From: Phenylobacterium haematophilum
GTDB lineage: Bacteria; Pseudomonadota; Alphaproteobacteria; Caulobacterales; Caulobacteraceae
DNA length: 64,000 nt
Assembly (NCBI RefSeq): GCF_014196295.1
Contig: NZ_JACIDK010000002.1
Span: forward strand, 849,768-913,767
Direction: 5' to 3'
Made by a program: the position numbers and the translations under genes. The notes beneath the pieces were generated by a model. That model worked only from the letters and a program-made list of their open reading frames with translations. It was not told the origin of the DNA and ran no database searches. Below are positions 41,427 to 51,262 of this stretch, in pieces (positions within the stretch are counted from its first letter, which is position 1; each line of letters starts with the position of its first letter).

Positions 41427-42503
41427 ATGCCCAAAATCGGACTCCCGGCCTGGACCTGGCTCTCACCTATCGTCGGCTCGCTGCTGCTTTTCGGATCGAA
41501 GCTCGGCGGGCCTTACGACTTAGTTCTGGCGATCGGACTGGTCGCCTGCGTTCTGGCCGCCGTGCACCACGCCGAAGTGGTGGCCCACAAGATCGGCGAA
41601 CCCTACGGCACCTTGGTGCTCGCCGTCGCGGTGACGGTGATCGAGGTGTCGCTGATCGTCTCCCTGATGCTGTCCAGCGGCCCGGCGGGCGCGGGACTGG
41701 CGCGCGACACGGTGTTCGCCGCCATCATGATCATTCTCAACGGCCTGGTCGGCCTCTGCCTGCTGCTCGGCGGCGCGCGCCACCTGGAGCAGCGCTATGG
41801 CCAGGCGGGGGTGAGCGCGGCGCTGGCCACCCTGGCGGCGCTGGCGGTGCTGACCCTGGTGCTGCCCAACTATACGACCTCGGCGGCCGGCCCCGTCTAT
41901 TCGAACAGCCAACTGGCCTTCGTCGGCCTGGTGTCGCTGGTGCTCTACGGGACCTTCGTGCTCGTGCAGACCATGCGCCACCGCGACTACTTCCTGCCCA
42001 GCGGCTCGGCCGCGCACGACGAGGACGCCCACGCCGCGCCGCCGACGGCGCTGGCGGCCTGGCTCAGCCTTGCCCTTCTGGTCGTGGCGCTGGTCACCGT
42101 CGTGCTGCTGGCCAAGTCGCTCGCGCCCACCATCGAGGCGGCCGTGGCCGGCGCGGGCGCCCCCAAGGCCGTGGTCGGGGTGATCATCGCCGGCCTGGTG
42201 CTGTTGCCGGAGAGCCTGGCCGCCGTGCGCGCGGCGCGGGCCGACCGTCTGCAGACCAGCCTGAACCTGGCGCTGGGCTCGGCCCTGGCCTCGATCGGCC
42301 TGACCATTCCCGTCGTGGCGGTGGTCTCGCTGGTGATGGGCTGGCCGCTGTCGCTCGGCCTCGACGCCAAGGCGATGGTGCTGCTGATGCTGACCCTGCT
42401 GGTCACCACCCTGTCGCTGGCGACCGGAAGGACCACGGTGCTGCAGGGCGTCGTGCACCTGGTGCTGTTCGCGGTCTATCTGTTCACGACAATCGTGCCT
42501 TGA
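41427..42503 (+). CDS. Calcium:cation antiporter (ChaA/CaCA family)
   Basis: A 358-residue protein with about eleven hydrophobic segments and two inverted CaCA repeats. The acidic motifs are [20 protein letters not shown] in the first half and [20 protein letters not shown] with [20 protein letters not shown] in the second. The family exchanges Ca2+ (or Na+/K+) for protons across the inner membrane. ATG 41427 is chosen over GTG 41418; neither has a strong ribosome site. Confidence 0.9.
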   Translation: MPKIGLPAWTWLSPIVGSLLLFGSKLGGPYDLVLAIGLVACVLAAVHHAEVVAHKIGEPYGTLVLAVAVTVIEVSLIVSLMLSSGPAGAGLARDTVFAAIMIILNGLVGLCLLLGGARHLEQRYGQAGVSAALATLAALAVLTLVLPNYTTSAAGPVYSNSQLAFVGLVSLVLYGTFVLVQTMRHRDYFLPSGSAAHDEDAHAAPPTALAAWLSLALLVVALVTVVLLAKSLAPTIEAAVAGAGAPKAVVGVIIAGLVLLPESLAAVRAARADRLQTSLNLALGSALASIGLTIPVVAVVSLVMGWPLSLGLDAKAMVLLMLTLLVTTLSLATGRTTVLQGVVHLVLFAVYLFTTIVP

Positions 42504-42577
42504 TCCATTCCTGAGCTGTCGCGTTTGTTGACGGACCCAGGCCGGCTCGGCCGGCGCAAGTTCGAGACAATCGCGAC

Positions 42578-43645
42578 ATGATGGAGTGGATGGAGGGGGT
42601 TGCGCCCTCTTGGCTGCCTGCCTGGCTGCTCAGCATGGTGATCCTGGCCGGAGGCGCCTTACTGGCGTTGGCGGCCCACCAGGCGCTGGTGATGACGGTC
42701 CGGCGGCTGATCGCCTCGCGCGACGAGTTCTGGCGGGAGCTGATCAAGCGGACCCGCAGGCCCAGCCGGCTGGCGGCCCTGATCCTGGGGTTGGGAGCCG
42801 CCGCGCCGCTGGCGAGGTTGGGCCAGGTGCAGCTGGACGTGCTTGGCCGCGTGCTGCTGATCGGCTTCATCGTGCTCTGTGGCTGGGCGGCGATGACCGC
42901 GCTGGACATCGCCACCTTGATCTATACGCGCCGCTTCCGGATCGACGTGGAAGACAATCTGCTGGCCCGCAAGCACGTGACGCAGACGCGGATCTTGCGG
43001 CGTACGGCCGCTGCGTTGATCGTGGTGCTCACCATCGCGTTCGCGCTGATGACCTTCAACGGCGTGCGGCAGTACGGGGTGAGCCTGCTGGCCTCCGCCG
43101 GCGCTGCGGGGATCATCGCCGGGCTGGCGCTCCAGCCGTTCCTGACCAACCTGATCGCCGGAATTCAGATCGCCACCACCCAGCCGATCCGGATCGACGA
43201 CGCGGTCATCGTCGAGGGCGAGTGGGGGCGGATCGAGGAGATCGGCTCGACCTACGTGGTCGTGAAGTTGTGGGATTGGCGCCGGATGGTTCTGCCGCTG
43301 ACCTACTTCATCCAGAAGCCGTTCCAGAACTGGACGCGCGAGAGCGCCTCGCTGATCGGCACGGCGATGGTCTATGTCGACTATTCGGCGCCAATCGAGG
43401 TGCTGCGCCGCAAGCTGGAGGAGATCGCCGCGGCCTCGCCGCTGTGGGACCGCAACGTGGTCAATCTCGCGGTGACCGAGCTCAGCGAGCGGACAATGCA
43501 GGTCCGCTGCCTGACGAGCGCGCGTAACGCCGGTGAAGCCTTCGATCTACGCTGCGAGGTGCGCGAGAAGATGGTCGCGTTCCTGCAGGCGGAGTTGCCG
43601 CACGCGCTGCCACGGGAACGGTTCGACCTGCGGCCCAACGCCTAG
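42578..43645 (+). CDS. Mechanosensitive channel of the MscS family
   Basis: A 355-residue protein with four hydrophobic segments and an MscS core. ASAGAAGIIAGLALQPFLTN is the pore-lining helix, followed by the beta domain start IAGIQIATTQPIRIDDAVIV and EGEWGRIEEIGSTYVVVKLW. The C-terminal alpha/beta domain ends in FDLRPNA. It should release solutes under hypo-osmotic stress. It lies 74 bases after the antiporter and may be co-transcribed. Its stop shares CTAG with the convergent pgeF. Confidence 0.92.
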   Translation: MMEWMEGVAPSWLPAWLLSMVILAGGALLALAAHQALVMTVRRLIASRDEFWRELIKRTRRPSRLAALILGLGAAAPLARLGQVQLDVLGRVLLIGFIVLCGWAAMTALDIATLIYTRRFRIDVEDNLLARKHVTQTRILRRTAAALIVVLTIAFALMTFNGVRQYGVSLLASAGAAGIIAGLALQPFLTNLIAGIQIATTQPIRIDDAVIVEGEWGRIEEIGSTYVVVKLWDWRRMVLPLTYFIQKPFQNWTRESASLIGTAMVYVDYSAPIEVLRRKLEEIAAASPLWDRNVVNLAVTELSERTMQVRCLTSARNAGEAFDLRCEVREKMVAFLQAELPHALPRERFDLRPNA

Positions 43646-44415
43646 TTCAGCGCTATGGCCGAGAGCAGGCGGCCGAAGTCCGGCTCGCCGCGCTTGAAGG
43701 CCCGGCGGTTGGAGAAGAACAGGTCCTCCTCGGCGCAGGTGTCGCGGCCTAGCCATTCGCAGGCGCCGACCCCGGCCCGGCGCAGCCGATGCAGGACGTA
43801 GCCGGGCAGGTCGAACATCGCCTTGTCGGGCGCCTCGCCCGGAACGAAGAACTCGACGTTCTCTGCAGCCTGCGCCGTGAAGGCGTCGAGGAATTCCAGT
43901 CCGACCTCGTAGGAGGCCTGGGCGATGCAGGGGCCGACCACGGCGACGATGTCTGCCGGCCGAGCCCCGAGGGTCTCCATCCGCGCAATCGTGGCCTCGG
44001 CGATGCCGGCCAGGGCGCCTTTCCAGCCGGCGTGGGCGGCGGCGACCACGCGCGCCTTGGGATCGGCGAAGAGGATCGGCGCGCAGTCGGCGGCCAGGGC
44101 GCTGCAGACCAGGCCGGGCGTGTTGGCGACGACGCCGTCGGCCTGCGGCCGTTCGCCGTTCCACGGACCCTCGGCGATCAGCGCGATGGCGGAGTGGATC
44201 TGGTAGCAGGTGTTGAGCGCGCCTTCCGGCTGACCGAAGTGCGCGGCGGCGCGGCGGCGGTTCTCGATCACGTCGTCGGGTGCGTCCTTGGAGCCGCGGC
44301 CGACGTTGAGGCTGGCGTAGAGGCCGGTGGAGACGCCGCCCTGCCGGGTGAAGAAGGCGTGGCGAATCCCCGCCAGGTCGAGCAGCGGCGAAGTCAGAAC
44401 AGGAAGATCGGTCAC
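43642..44415 (-). CDS. pgeF: PgeF/YlmD laccase-domain protein
   Basis: A 257-residue protein of the YfiH/LACC1 family. It has HAFFTRQGGVSTGLYASLN, CQ/YQIHSA, ALAADCAPILFADPKARVVA and AAHAGWKGALAGI, which contain the conserved zinc-binding Cys/His set. Members act on purine nucleosides or remove L-Ser-containing peptidoglycan precursors (polyphenol oxidase in old annotations). The start overlaps the stop of the upstream methyltransferase gene (ATGA at 44412-44415). Confidence 0.92.
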   Translation of the reverse strand: MTDLPVLTSPLLDLAGIRHAFFTRQGGVSTGLYASLNVGRGSKDAPDDVIENRRRAAAHFGQPEGALNTCYQIHSAIALIAEGPWNGERPQADGVVANTPGLVCSALAADCAPILFADPKARVVAAAHAGWKGALAGIAEATIARMETLGARPADIVAVVGPCIAQASYEVGLEFLDAFTAQAAENVEFFVPGEAPDKAMFDLPGYVLHRLRRAGVGACEWLGRDTCAEEDLFFSNRRAFKRGEPDFGRLLSAIALN

Positions 44416-45467
44416 GTAAGCGTCTCGAAGGCTGGCGGTTCGAAGCCGGCGGAATGGATGCAGGCGGCCTTGAAGAGATCGCCCATCTGGTCGGGCGAGA
44501 CCAGACGCTCAAGCTGGCGCTCGATGACGTCGCTCAGGTCGGGGCGGGCGTTGGCCAGGGCCTCGGCGCGGGCGCCGATCCCGAGCCGCACAAGCAACTC
44601 GCCCTGGGTGAGGATCTGCGGGGTCTGGGCGCCCTGGGCGGCGGCGGCGGCCATCACAGCGGGGAAGTCGGCGTGAACGGTGAGATCGGCCTCGCCGGGG
44701 CTGGCCAGCGGGCTCTCCTTCTGATGGCGGCGCAGGGCCTGAAGCGTGTCGCCGAGTCCGGGCGCGGCGCGGCCGTAGTCGATGAGCAGGGCCGCGCCGC
44801 TGTCCGCCATGACGCGCAGGGCCAGCGCCTCGCCGAGGGCGGCCTGGGCGGGCGAGTGCTCGAGGATCGCGCCGACCGGGGCCAGCCGGTCCACGCCGGG
44901 GGCGCCGGCCAGACCGAAGGCCAGCGCGCCGGCGTCGTCGAGGCCGACCATGCGTTCTGCCCAGCCCTTGTCGGTGCGCACGAACTGGCGGGCCGGCAGG
45001 CAGTCGAGCAGTTCGTTAGCGACCAGGATCAGCGGCGCGCCGCCGGGCACCTCGTCCAGCGAGGCCGCCCACGACAGATGATCGCCGAGCGTCTGGCGCT
45101 GGCGGTCGCGCAGGGGCTGGGAGACCTCGACCAGCCAGACGTCGGCGGCCTCGGTGAACTCGCGCGAGAGCCGCGCGGCGCGCAGCAGGTCGCTCATCAG
45201 CGTGCCGTCGCCGGGCCCCATCTCCACCAGCCGGAACTTGGCCGGGCGGCCCAGGCGGCTCCAGGTCTCGACGGCCCAGAGGCCGATCAGCTCGCCGAAC
45301 ATCTGGCTGACCAGCGGGGCGGTGATGAAGTCGCCGGCTTCGCCGAGCGCCGGGCGGGTCGCGTAGTAGCCGTCGTCCGGGTCGTGGAGGCAGGCGTGCA
45401 TGTACTGCGCGACGCTCATCGGCCCGCTGGCCCGGATCTGGGCCGTCAGGCGGTCGCGCAGGCTCAT
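44412..45467 (-). CDS. MidA/NDUFAF7-type protein arginine methyltransferase
   Basis: A 351-residue SAM-dependent methyltransferase (COG1565). The N-terminus SGPMSVAQYMHACLHDPDDG YY-type stretch, DFITAPLVSQMFGELIGLW and LVEMGPGDGTLMSDLLRAAR are the family core; ANELLDCLPARQF follows. The mitochondrial homologue methylates an Arg in complex I subunit NDUFS2, so a role in NADH dehydrogenase assembly is likely but inferred. Start and stop both overlap neighbours by four bases. Confidence 0.9.
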   Translation of the reverse strand: MSLRDRLTAQIRASGPMSVAQYMHACLHDPDDGYYATRPALGEAGDFITAPLVSQMFGELIGLWAVETWSRLGRPAKFRLVEMGPGDGTLMSDLLRAARLSREFTEAADVWLVEVSQPLRDRQRQTLGDHLSWAASLDEVPGGAPLILVANELLDCLPARQFVRTDKGWAERMVGLDDAGALAFGLAGAPGVDRLAPVGAILEHSPAQAALGEALALRVMADSGAALLIDYGRAAPGLGDTLQALRRHQKESPLASPGEADLTVHADFPAVMAAAAAQGAQTPQILTQGELLVRLGIGARAEALANARPDLSDVIERQLERLVSPDQMGDLFKAACIHSAGFEPPAFETLT

Positions 45468-46348
45468 GGCGTCTCTGTCTTGGCTTGGCTGGGCGGCGAC
45501 GCAGCTTGCGTCGCCAGCGGTTCGCGCATGCCGCGCCAGATCAGGAAGAGGCCGCCGATCACCATCGGCGCCGACAGCATCATCCCCATGGTGAGGCCCA
45601 GCGGAAAGTGCTGGAGGTAGCGGTCAGGCTCGCGGAAGTTCTCCACGAAGGTGCGGAAGACGGCGTAGCCCAGCAGGAAAATCCCGGCCACGACGCCGCG
45701 CCGCTGCAGCAGGCCCGCGCGATGGGTGGCCCAGCGCAGGATAAGGAAGAGCACGACTCCTTCCAGCGCGGCCTCGTAGAGCTGGCTGGGGTGGCGCGGC
45801 GTGACGCCGTCGGCCTGCGGGAAGATGAACGCCCACGGCACATTGGACGGCCGCCCCCAGAGTTCGCCGTTGATGAAGTTGGCGATACGTCCGAAGAACA
45901 GGCCGATCGGCGCGCAGGCGGCCACGGCGTCGCCCAGGCGCAGCACGTCGATCTTGTTGCGCCCTGCGAAGGCGAACACCGCGATCAGCACGCCAAGCGC
46001 GCCGCCGTGGAAACTCATGCCGCCTTCCCAGACCTTCACGATCTGCAGCGGGTCCTGGACGATGATCGAGGGCGTGTAGAAGAACACGTGGCCGAGCCGG
46101 CCGCCGAGGATGATGCCGAGGGTGATCCAGAGGATCAGGTCGTCGATCTGGGCCGGCGTGGCCGGCGCGCCGCGGGGGCCCCACAGCGCCTGATTCTTCA
46201 TCATCCCCGCGACATAGCGCCACCCCAGCAGGATGCCGGCCACATAGGCCAAGGCGTACCAGCGAATTGCGAAAGGCCCGATCTGTACGAGGACTGGGTC
46301 GAAATCGGGGAATGGCAAGGCGGGTGTCTCCGAATGCTTCGCCGCCAA
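45464..46348 (-). CDS. lgt: Prolipoprotein diacylglyceryl transferase
   Basis: A 294-residue inner-membrane enzyme with about seven hydrophobic segments. Signature regions are GGRLGHVFFYTP, WEGGMSFHGGALGVLIAVF and FGRIANFINGELWGRPSNVP, including the catalytic His/Arg set of Lgt. It transfers diacylglycerol to the lipobox Cys of prolipoproteins. First gene of the lgt-midA-pgeF overlapping operon, divergent from ubiK by 53 bases. Confidence 0.96.
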   Translation of the reverse strand: MAAKHSETPALPFPDFDPVLVQIGPFAIRWYALAYVAGILLGWRYVAGMMKNQALWGPRGAPATPAQIDDLILWITLGIILGGRLGHVFFYTPSIIVQDPLQIVKVWEGGMSFHGGALGVLIAVFAFAGRNKIDVLRLGDAVAACAPIGLFFGRIANFINGELWGRPSNVPWAFIFPQADGVTPRHPSQLYEAALEGVVLFLILRWATHRAGLLQRRGVVAGIFLLGYAVFRTFVENFREPDRYLQHFPLGLTMGMMLSAPMVIGGLFLIWRGMREPLATQAASPPSQAKTETP

Positions 46349-46401
46349 GGTTTAGACGAGAAGCCCTTCGCTTTCATCCCCCGGCGGGCCATATAGGGGC
46401 C

Positions 46402-46647
46402 ATGCAGACTCAGAACCCCTTTCTGGACGAGTTCGCCAAGCTGACCAGCGCGGCGATGGGCCTGGCCCAGACGGCCGGAGACGAGGCCAAGGCCGCGTTC
46501 CGCGCCCAGGCCGATCGCTTCGTGGCCGACTTCGACCTCGTCCGCCGCGACGACCTCGACGCCCTCAAGGCCGAGATCGCGTCGCTGCGCGCCGAGGTGG
46601 CCGCGCTCAAGGAGCAGGCGACCAAGAAGGCCGCGAAGAAAGACTAG
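46402..46647 (+). CDS. ubiK: Ubiquinone biosynthesis accessory factor UbiK (BMFP)
   Basis: An 81-residue protein: MQTQNPFLDEFAKLTSAAMG at the start, then LVRRDDLDALKAEIASLRAE with a C-terminal coiled coil and a Lys-rich end. This is the YqiC/UbiK pattern, a trimeric membrane-associated factor for aerobic ubiquinone synthesis with membrane-fusogenic activity in vitro. ATG 46402 is the family start; the 45 codons upstream are not conserved-looking. Confidence 0.9.
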   Translation: MQTQNPFLDEFAKLTSAAMGLAQTAGDEAKAAFRAQADRFVADFDLVRRDDLDALKAEIASLRAEVAALKEQATKKAAKKD

Positions 46648-46790
46648 GTCTTAAATACACGCGAACGTGGCTCGCCCCGGAAAAGAAACCCGGTGACGCG
46701 GGGACCACGAAGCAGCTTACTTTCAATATCGCAGGCGATTCGATGGCCGGCCCGGCCGCGGACGCCCTCTGCGAAAGGACCTCTGGTCTA

Positions 46791-47294
46791 ATGGACACCT
46801 CTCAGCCTGACGAAGACGTCCTGGTCGCCCTCGACCCGCTAGACGTGGTCGAGCATGTGCTGACCGCCGAGAACCTGCAGTTCGACCGCACGGAAGACGG
46901 CGACCTCGCCTTCGCCCTCACCGGCGACTGGAAAGACTATGAACTGTGGTTCGCCTGGCGTCCGGAAGCGGACTGCCTGCAACTGTGCCTGTCGGTGAAC
47001 CTGCAAGCCACGCCCGAACAGAAGACTGCGGCCTACGAACTGGTGTCCACCCTCAACCAGCGCGTCTGGCTGGGTCACTTCGAAGTCTGGGACGACGGCG
47101 AGATCATCTTCCGCCACTCGATGGCGCTGATGACCGGCGAGCGTCCGAGCCTCGCCCAGGCGGCGGCGATGATCGACGTGGCCATGGAGGCGGCCGACCG
47201 CTTCTATCCGGCGTTCGATTTCCTGGTGCGCGGATCGAAGTCGGCGGCCGACGCGGTGGCCGCCTGCATGTTCGAGACCGTCGGCGAAGCCTAG
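46791..47294 (+). CDS. YbjN-domain protein
   Basis: A 167-residue protein with the YbjN fold pattern: ADCLQLCLSVNLQATPEQKT, VSTLNQRVWLGHFEVWDDGE, IIFRHSMALMTGERPS and AADRFYPAFDFLVRG. In alphaproteobacteria this family is often next to ubiK and proC; its role is unclear, with possible chaperone-like function. The start is ATG 46791; ATG 46743 is an in-frame alternative. It is followed by a palindromic repeat and proC. Confidence 0.87.
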   Translation: MDTSQPDEDVLVALDPLDVVEHVLTAENLQFDRTEDGDLAFALTGDWKDYELWFAWRPEADCLQLCLSVNLQATPEQKTAAYELVSTLNQRVWLGHFEVWDDGEIIFRHSMALMTGERPSLAQAAAMIDVAMEAADRFYPAFDFLVRGSKSAADAVAACMFETVGEA

Positions 47295-47316
47295 GCGTCG
47301 TCGAACGAAACCATTA

Positions 47317-47355
47317 GAGCGTGATGCCGCCGAAAGCCGTTCGGCCATCACGCTC
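47317..47355. repeat. Long palindrome before proC (second repeat family)
   Basis: GAGCGTGATG pairs perfectly with CATCACGCTC, and inside it CCGAA pairs with TTCGG. The form resembles, from memory, a palindromic repeat widespread in rhizobia that begins GAGCATGATG. It ends one base before the GAGG ribosome site of proC, so it may also influence translation. Confidence 0.7.
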
Positions 47356-47366
47356 GAGGTCTACCG

Positions 47367-48161
47367 ATGACGCCAATCCTGATGCTGGGCGCCGGCCGCA
47401 TGGGCGGGGCGCTGATCGAGGGCTGGCGCACGGCGGGGGCGTTCCAGGCCAGCGACCTGATCATTCGCGAACCCCATTCCAATCCGACGCTGGAGGCGGC
47501 CAAGGCCGCCGGCGCGCGGATCAATCCCCCTGACGGCGAACTCGCCCAGGCCAAGACCGTGCTGCTGGCGGTCAAGCCGCAATTGTGGCGCGAGGCGGCC
47601 GCGCAGGTCGCCGAGCATTTGGCGCCCGACGCGGTGATCGTCTCGATCGCGGCGGGGGTGCGCAGCGCCGACATCTCCCAGGCGTTCGGCGGCCGTGCGG
47701 TGGCGCGGATCATGCCGACCACGGCCGTGGCGGTCTGCCAGGGCACGGCGAGCATCTTTGCGGCCGATCCCGAAGCCAAGGCGCGGACCCATGCGCTGTT
47801 CGCGCCCGTCGGGGCGGTGGTGGACGTCGCCGACGAAGAGCTGATGCATGCGGCGACCGGCGTGTCCGGCTCGGCGCCGGCTTATCTCTACGCCTTCGTC
47901 GAAGCGCTGGAGGCGGCGGGCGCAGCGGCCGGGCTGCCGGCGGCGGACTCCGCCCGGCTCGCCCGCTCGACGATCGCCGGGGCCGCGGCGCTGATGGCGC
48001 GCAGCGGGGAGGAGCCGGCTGAATTGCGCAAGCAGGTCACCTCGCCCGGCGGCACGACACAGGCGGCGCTCGATGTGCTGCTTGGCGCGAACGGCCTTCC
48101 AGAGCTGCTGCGCGAAGCGGTGGCGGCGGCGACGCGGCGGTCCAGGGAGCTGGGGGGCTAG
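47367..48161 (+). CDS. proC: Pyrroline-5-carboxylate reductase
   Basis: A 264-residue ProC. The NAD(P) site is LMLGAGRMGGALIEGW near the N-terminus; AVKPQLW, the ISIAAGV-type strand and RIMPTTAVAVCQGTASIF follow. The C-terminal signature VTSPGGTTQAALDVL is diagnostic. It makes proline from pyrroline-5-carboxylate in the cytoplasm. GAGG lies 7 bases before ATG 47367. Its stop shares CTAG with the convergent DUF2147 gene. Confidence 0.96.
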   Translation: MTPILMLGAGRMGGALIEGWRTAGAFQASDLIIREPHSNPTLEAAKAAGARINPPDGELAQAKTVLLAVKPQLWREAAAQVAEHLAPDAVIVSIAAGVRSADISQAFGGRAVARIMPTTAVAVCQGTASIFAADPEAKARTHALFAPVGAVVDVADEELMHAATGVSGSAPAYLYAFVEALEAAGAAAGLPAADSARLARSTIAGAAALMARSGEEPAELRKQVTSPGGTTQAALDVLLGANGLPELLREAVAAATRRSRELGG

Positions 48162-48580
48162 CTTGTCCGCTTCCAGGTCTGAGCCTGGCAAACGACGGCT
48201 ATGCAGCCTTCGACCTTGAGCGTGCCGTTCGGGTTGGCGGTCATCTTGGAGCCGTAGGTCTTGCCCGAGTTTGGATCGTAGATCTTGCCGCCGGTCCACT
48301 TGCCGGGGCCCGCCGACTTGAAGTCGCGGATCATCAGCATGCCCAGGATCGGGCGGCTGCGCAGCGAGGCGTCAGGATTGTTGGCGTCCTTGGCGCCGGT
48401 CGTCTTCAGCCAGGCGACCTGACCGCACATCTTCGTCTTGTCGCTCGCGCAGGGCGCAACCTTGACCTTTGCGGTCCCGGCCTGGACCAGCCAGAGCCCT
48501 TCGACCGGATCGTCGGCCAGGGCGGGCGAAGCGATCGCGGCGGCCAAGGCGGTCGCGGCGGCCAGGCGGGCTAGGGTCAT
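48158..48580 (-). CDS. Exported DUF2147 protein
   Basis: A 140-residue protein with a signal peptide (MTLARLAAATALAAAIASPA, cleaved near ALA-DD). The mature part follows DUF2147: DPVEGLWLVQAGTAKVKVAP, CGQVAWLK, ILGMLMIRDFKSAGPGKWTG, GKIYDPNSGKTYGSKMT and a C-terminal Cys pair in VEGCIAVVCQAQTW. The fold is a small beta barrel; the function is unknown. The alternative start seven codons upstream would weaken the signal peptide. Confidence 0.88.
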   Translation of the reverse strand: MTLARLAAATALAAAIASPALADDPVEGLWLVQAGTAKVKVAPCASDKTKMCGQVAWLKTTGAKDANNPDASLRSRPILGMLMIRDFKSAGPGKWTGGKIYDPNSGKTYGSKMTANPNGTLKVEGCIAVVCQAQTWKRTS

Positions 48581-48634
48581 CGGCGGTTCCTCATCGCGCA
48601 ATCTCGGCGTGCGGCGGAGACTGGCCGAACCCGG

Positions 48635-49987
<1,353 letters not shown>

Positions 49988-49997
49988 GGCCGATCCA

Positions 49998-50705
49998 TCA
50001 GTCCGGCGCCAGCAGGTAGCCGACGCCGCGGACCGTCTGCAGGTAGCGAGGGGTCTTGGGATCGTTCTCGATCTTGCGGCGCAGGCGGGTGACCTGGACG
50101 TCGACGGCGCGGCCGGAGGGGTCGACCGTCTCGCGGGCCAGCTCCAGGCGGTCGACCGGCTCGTGCGGGCTGCGGGCCAGGCGTTTGAGCAGGGCGACCT
50201 CGGCTTCGGTGAGCCGCACGGGCAGGCCGCCGCGGCTGAGCTCGCCGCGCTCCAGGTCGAAGCTGCACGCGCCGAGCGAGAGGCTGCCGTTGGCGGCGCC
50301 GGACGGGCGCTGGTCGGAGCGGCGCAGGATGGCCTCGATGCGCAGCAGCAGCTCCTCCGGTTCGAACGGCTTGGCCAGATAATCATCGGCGCCCAGCTTG
50401 AGGCCTTCGATGCGGTCTTCCGCCAGGCCGCGTGCGGTCAGCATCAGCACCGGCGTGCGGCCGGCGGCGCCCCGGCGCTCGCGCAGCCAGCGGACCAGCG
50501 AAAAGCCGTCCTCGCCCGGCATCATCACGTCGAAGACCGCGAGATCGAAGTCGATGGTTTCGATGAGGCTGCGGGCCTGGGCGCCGCCGGGGGCCGAAGT
50601 GACGCGGAAGCCGTGCCGGGTCAGGTACTGCTTGAGCAGGTCGCGGATGCGGTCGTCGTCGTCGACCACCAGCAGGTGACGTTCGGCAGTGTCGACCGCG
50701 GCCAT
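49998..50705 (-). CDS. OmpR-family response regulator
   Basis: A 235-residue regulator. The receiver domain has VVDDDDRIRDLL, the phospho-acceptor Asp in LAVFDVMMPGEDGFSL, TA in LMLTARG and Lys in DYLAKPFEPEELL. The C-terminal winged helix follows (LTEAEVALLKRLARSPHEPV, QVTRLRRKIENDPKTPRYLQ, TVRGVGYLLAPD). The gene is between a MarR regulator (one-base overlap, TGATG) and the kinase. Order MarR-OmpR recalls petP-petR of Rhodobacter capsulatus, but there the kinase is not adjacent. Confidence 0.94.
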   Translation of the reverse strand: MAAVDTAERHLLVVDDDDRIRDLLKQYLTRHGFRVTSAPGGAQARSLIETIDFDLAVFDVMMPGEDGFSLVRWLRERRGAAGRTPVLMLTARGLAEDRIEGLKLGADDYLAKPFEPEELLLRIEAILRRSDQRPSGAANGSLSLGACSFDLERGELSRGGLPVRLTEAEVALLKRLARSPHEPVDRLELARETVDPSGRAVDVQVTRLRRKIENDPKTPRYLQTVRGVGYLLAPD

Positions 50706-51181
50706 CAGGCGCCTCCGCTCTTCATCCGCCCGCCGGCCAGGGCCGACAGGATCTGCCTGGCGCCGGCCACGCCGTCCAGGCCGCCAACCCGATAGGACCG
50801 GGCGAGCTGGGCGCGCAAGCGTTCTGAGATGCGGTCCTCGAAGGCGGCGCCGGCCGGCGTGAGGCTGACCGCGCGGCGGCGACCGTCGAGATCGCCGGCG
50901 ATCTTCTCGGCCAGGCCTTTGGCCTCGAGGTCGGCGACGATGCGGCTGGCGGCCTGCTTCGACAGGCTGGTCAGGTGGGCCAGCTCCTGCACCCCGACCC
51001 CCGGCCGGCGCTTGAGCAGAAAGGCCGCGCGCCAGTGCGAACGCCCGAGACCGAGGCCGCTCTCGGCCTCCAGTCCGGCGTCGACGCCGGCCCATAGCGC
51101 GGCCTCGGCGAGTAGGAGCATTTCGAGCCCGCCGTCGAGTTCCTCGTCGCGCAGAATGAGCCTGGGATCGGCTGCGACCAT
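50705..51181 (-). CDS. MarR family regulator
   Basis: A 158-residue protein with the MarR winged helix: RPGVGVQELAHLTSLSKQAA, SRIVADLEAKGLAEKIAGDL, DGRRRAVSLTPAGAAFEDRI. It is first in the MarR-response regulator-kinase operon and divergent from ilvE by 81 bases. A weak TGAAAC/GTTTGA repeat in that gap could be its operator. The ligand is unknown. Confidence 0.9.
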   Translation of the reverse strand: MVAADPRLILRDEELDGGLEMLLLAEAALWAGVDAGLEAESGLGLGRSHWRAAFLLKRRPGVGVQELAHLTSLSKQAASRIVADLEAKGLAEKIAGDLDGRRRAVSLTPAGAAFEDRISERLRAQLARSYRVGGLDGVAGARQILSALAGGRMKSGGA

Positions 51182-51203
51182 TACACTTTGAAACCCATTT
51201 TGT

Positions 51204-51232
51204 TTGACGCGGGGGGCGGGGGAGTCTGTAAG
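51204..51232 (+). promoter_or_regulatory. Sigma-70 promoter of ilvE
   Basis: TTGACG, a 17-base G-rich spacer, TGTAAG. The -35 box matches the alphaproteobacterial housekeeping form exactly. Transcription would start about 20-25 bases before the ilvE start codon at 51263, leaving a short leader with the strong ribosome site AAAGGAGG. Confidence 0.65.
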
Positions 51233-51262
51233 AGGGCCGTATTGAAAGGAGGACTTTCCCTC

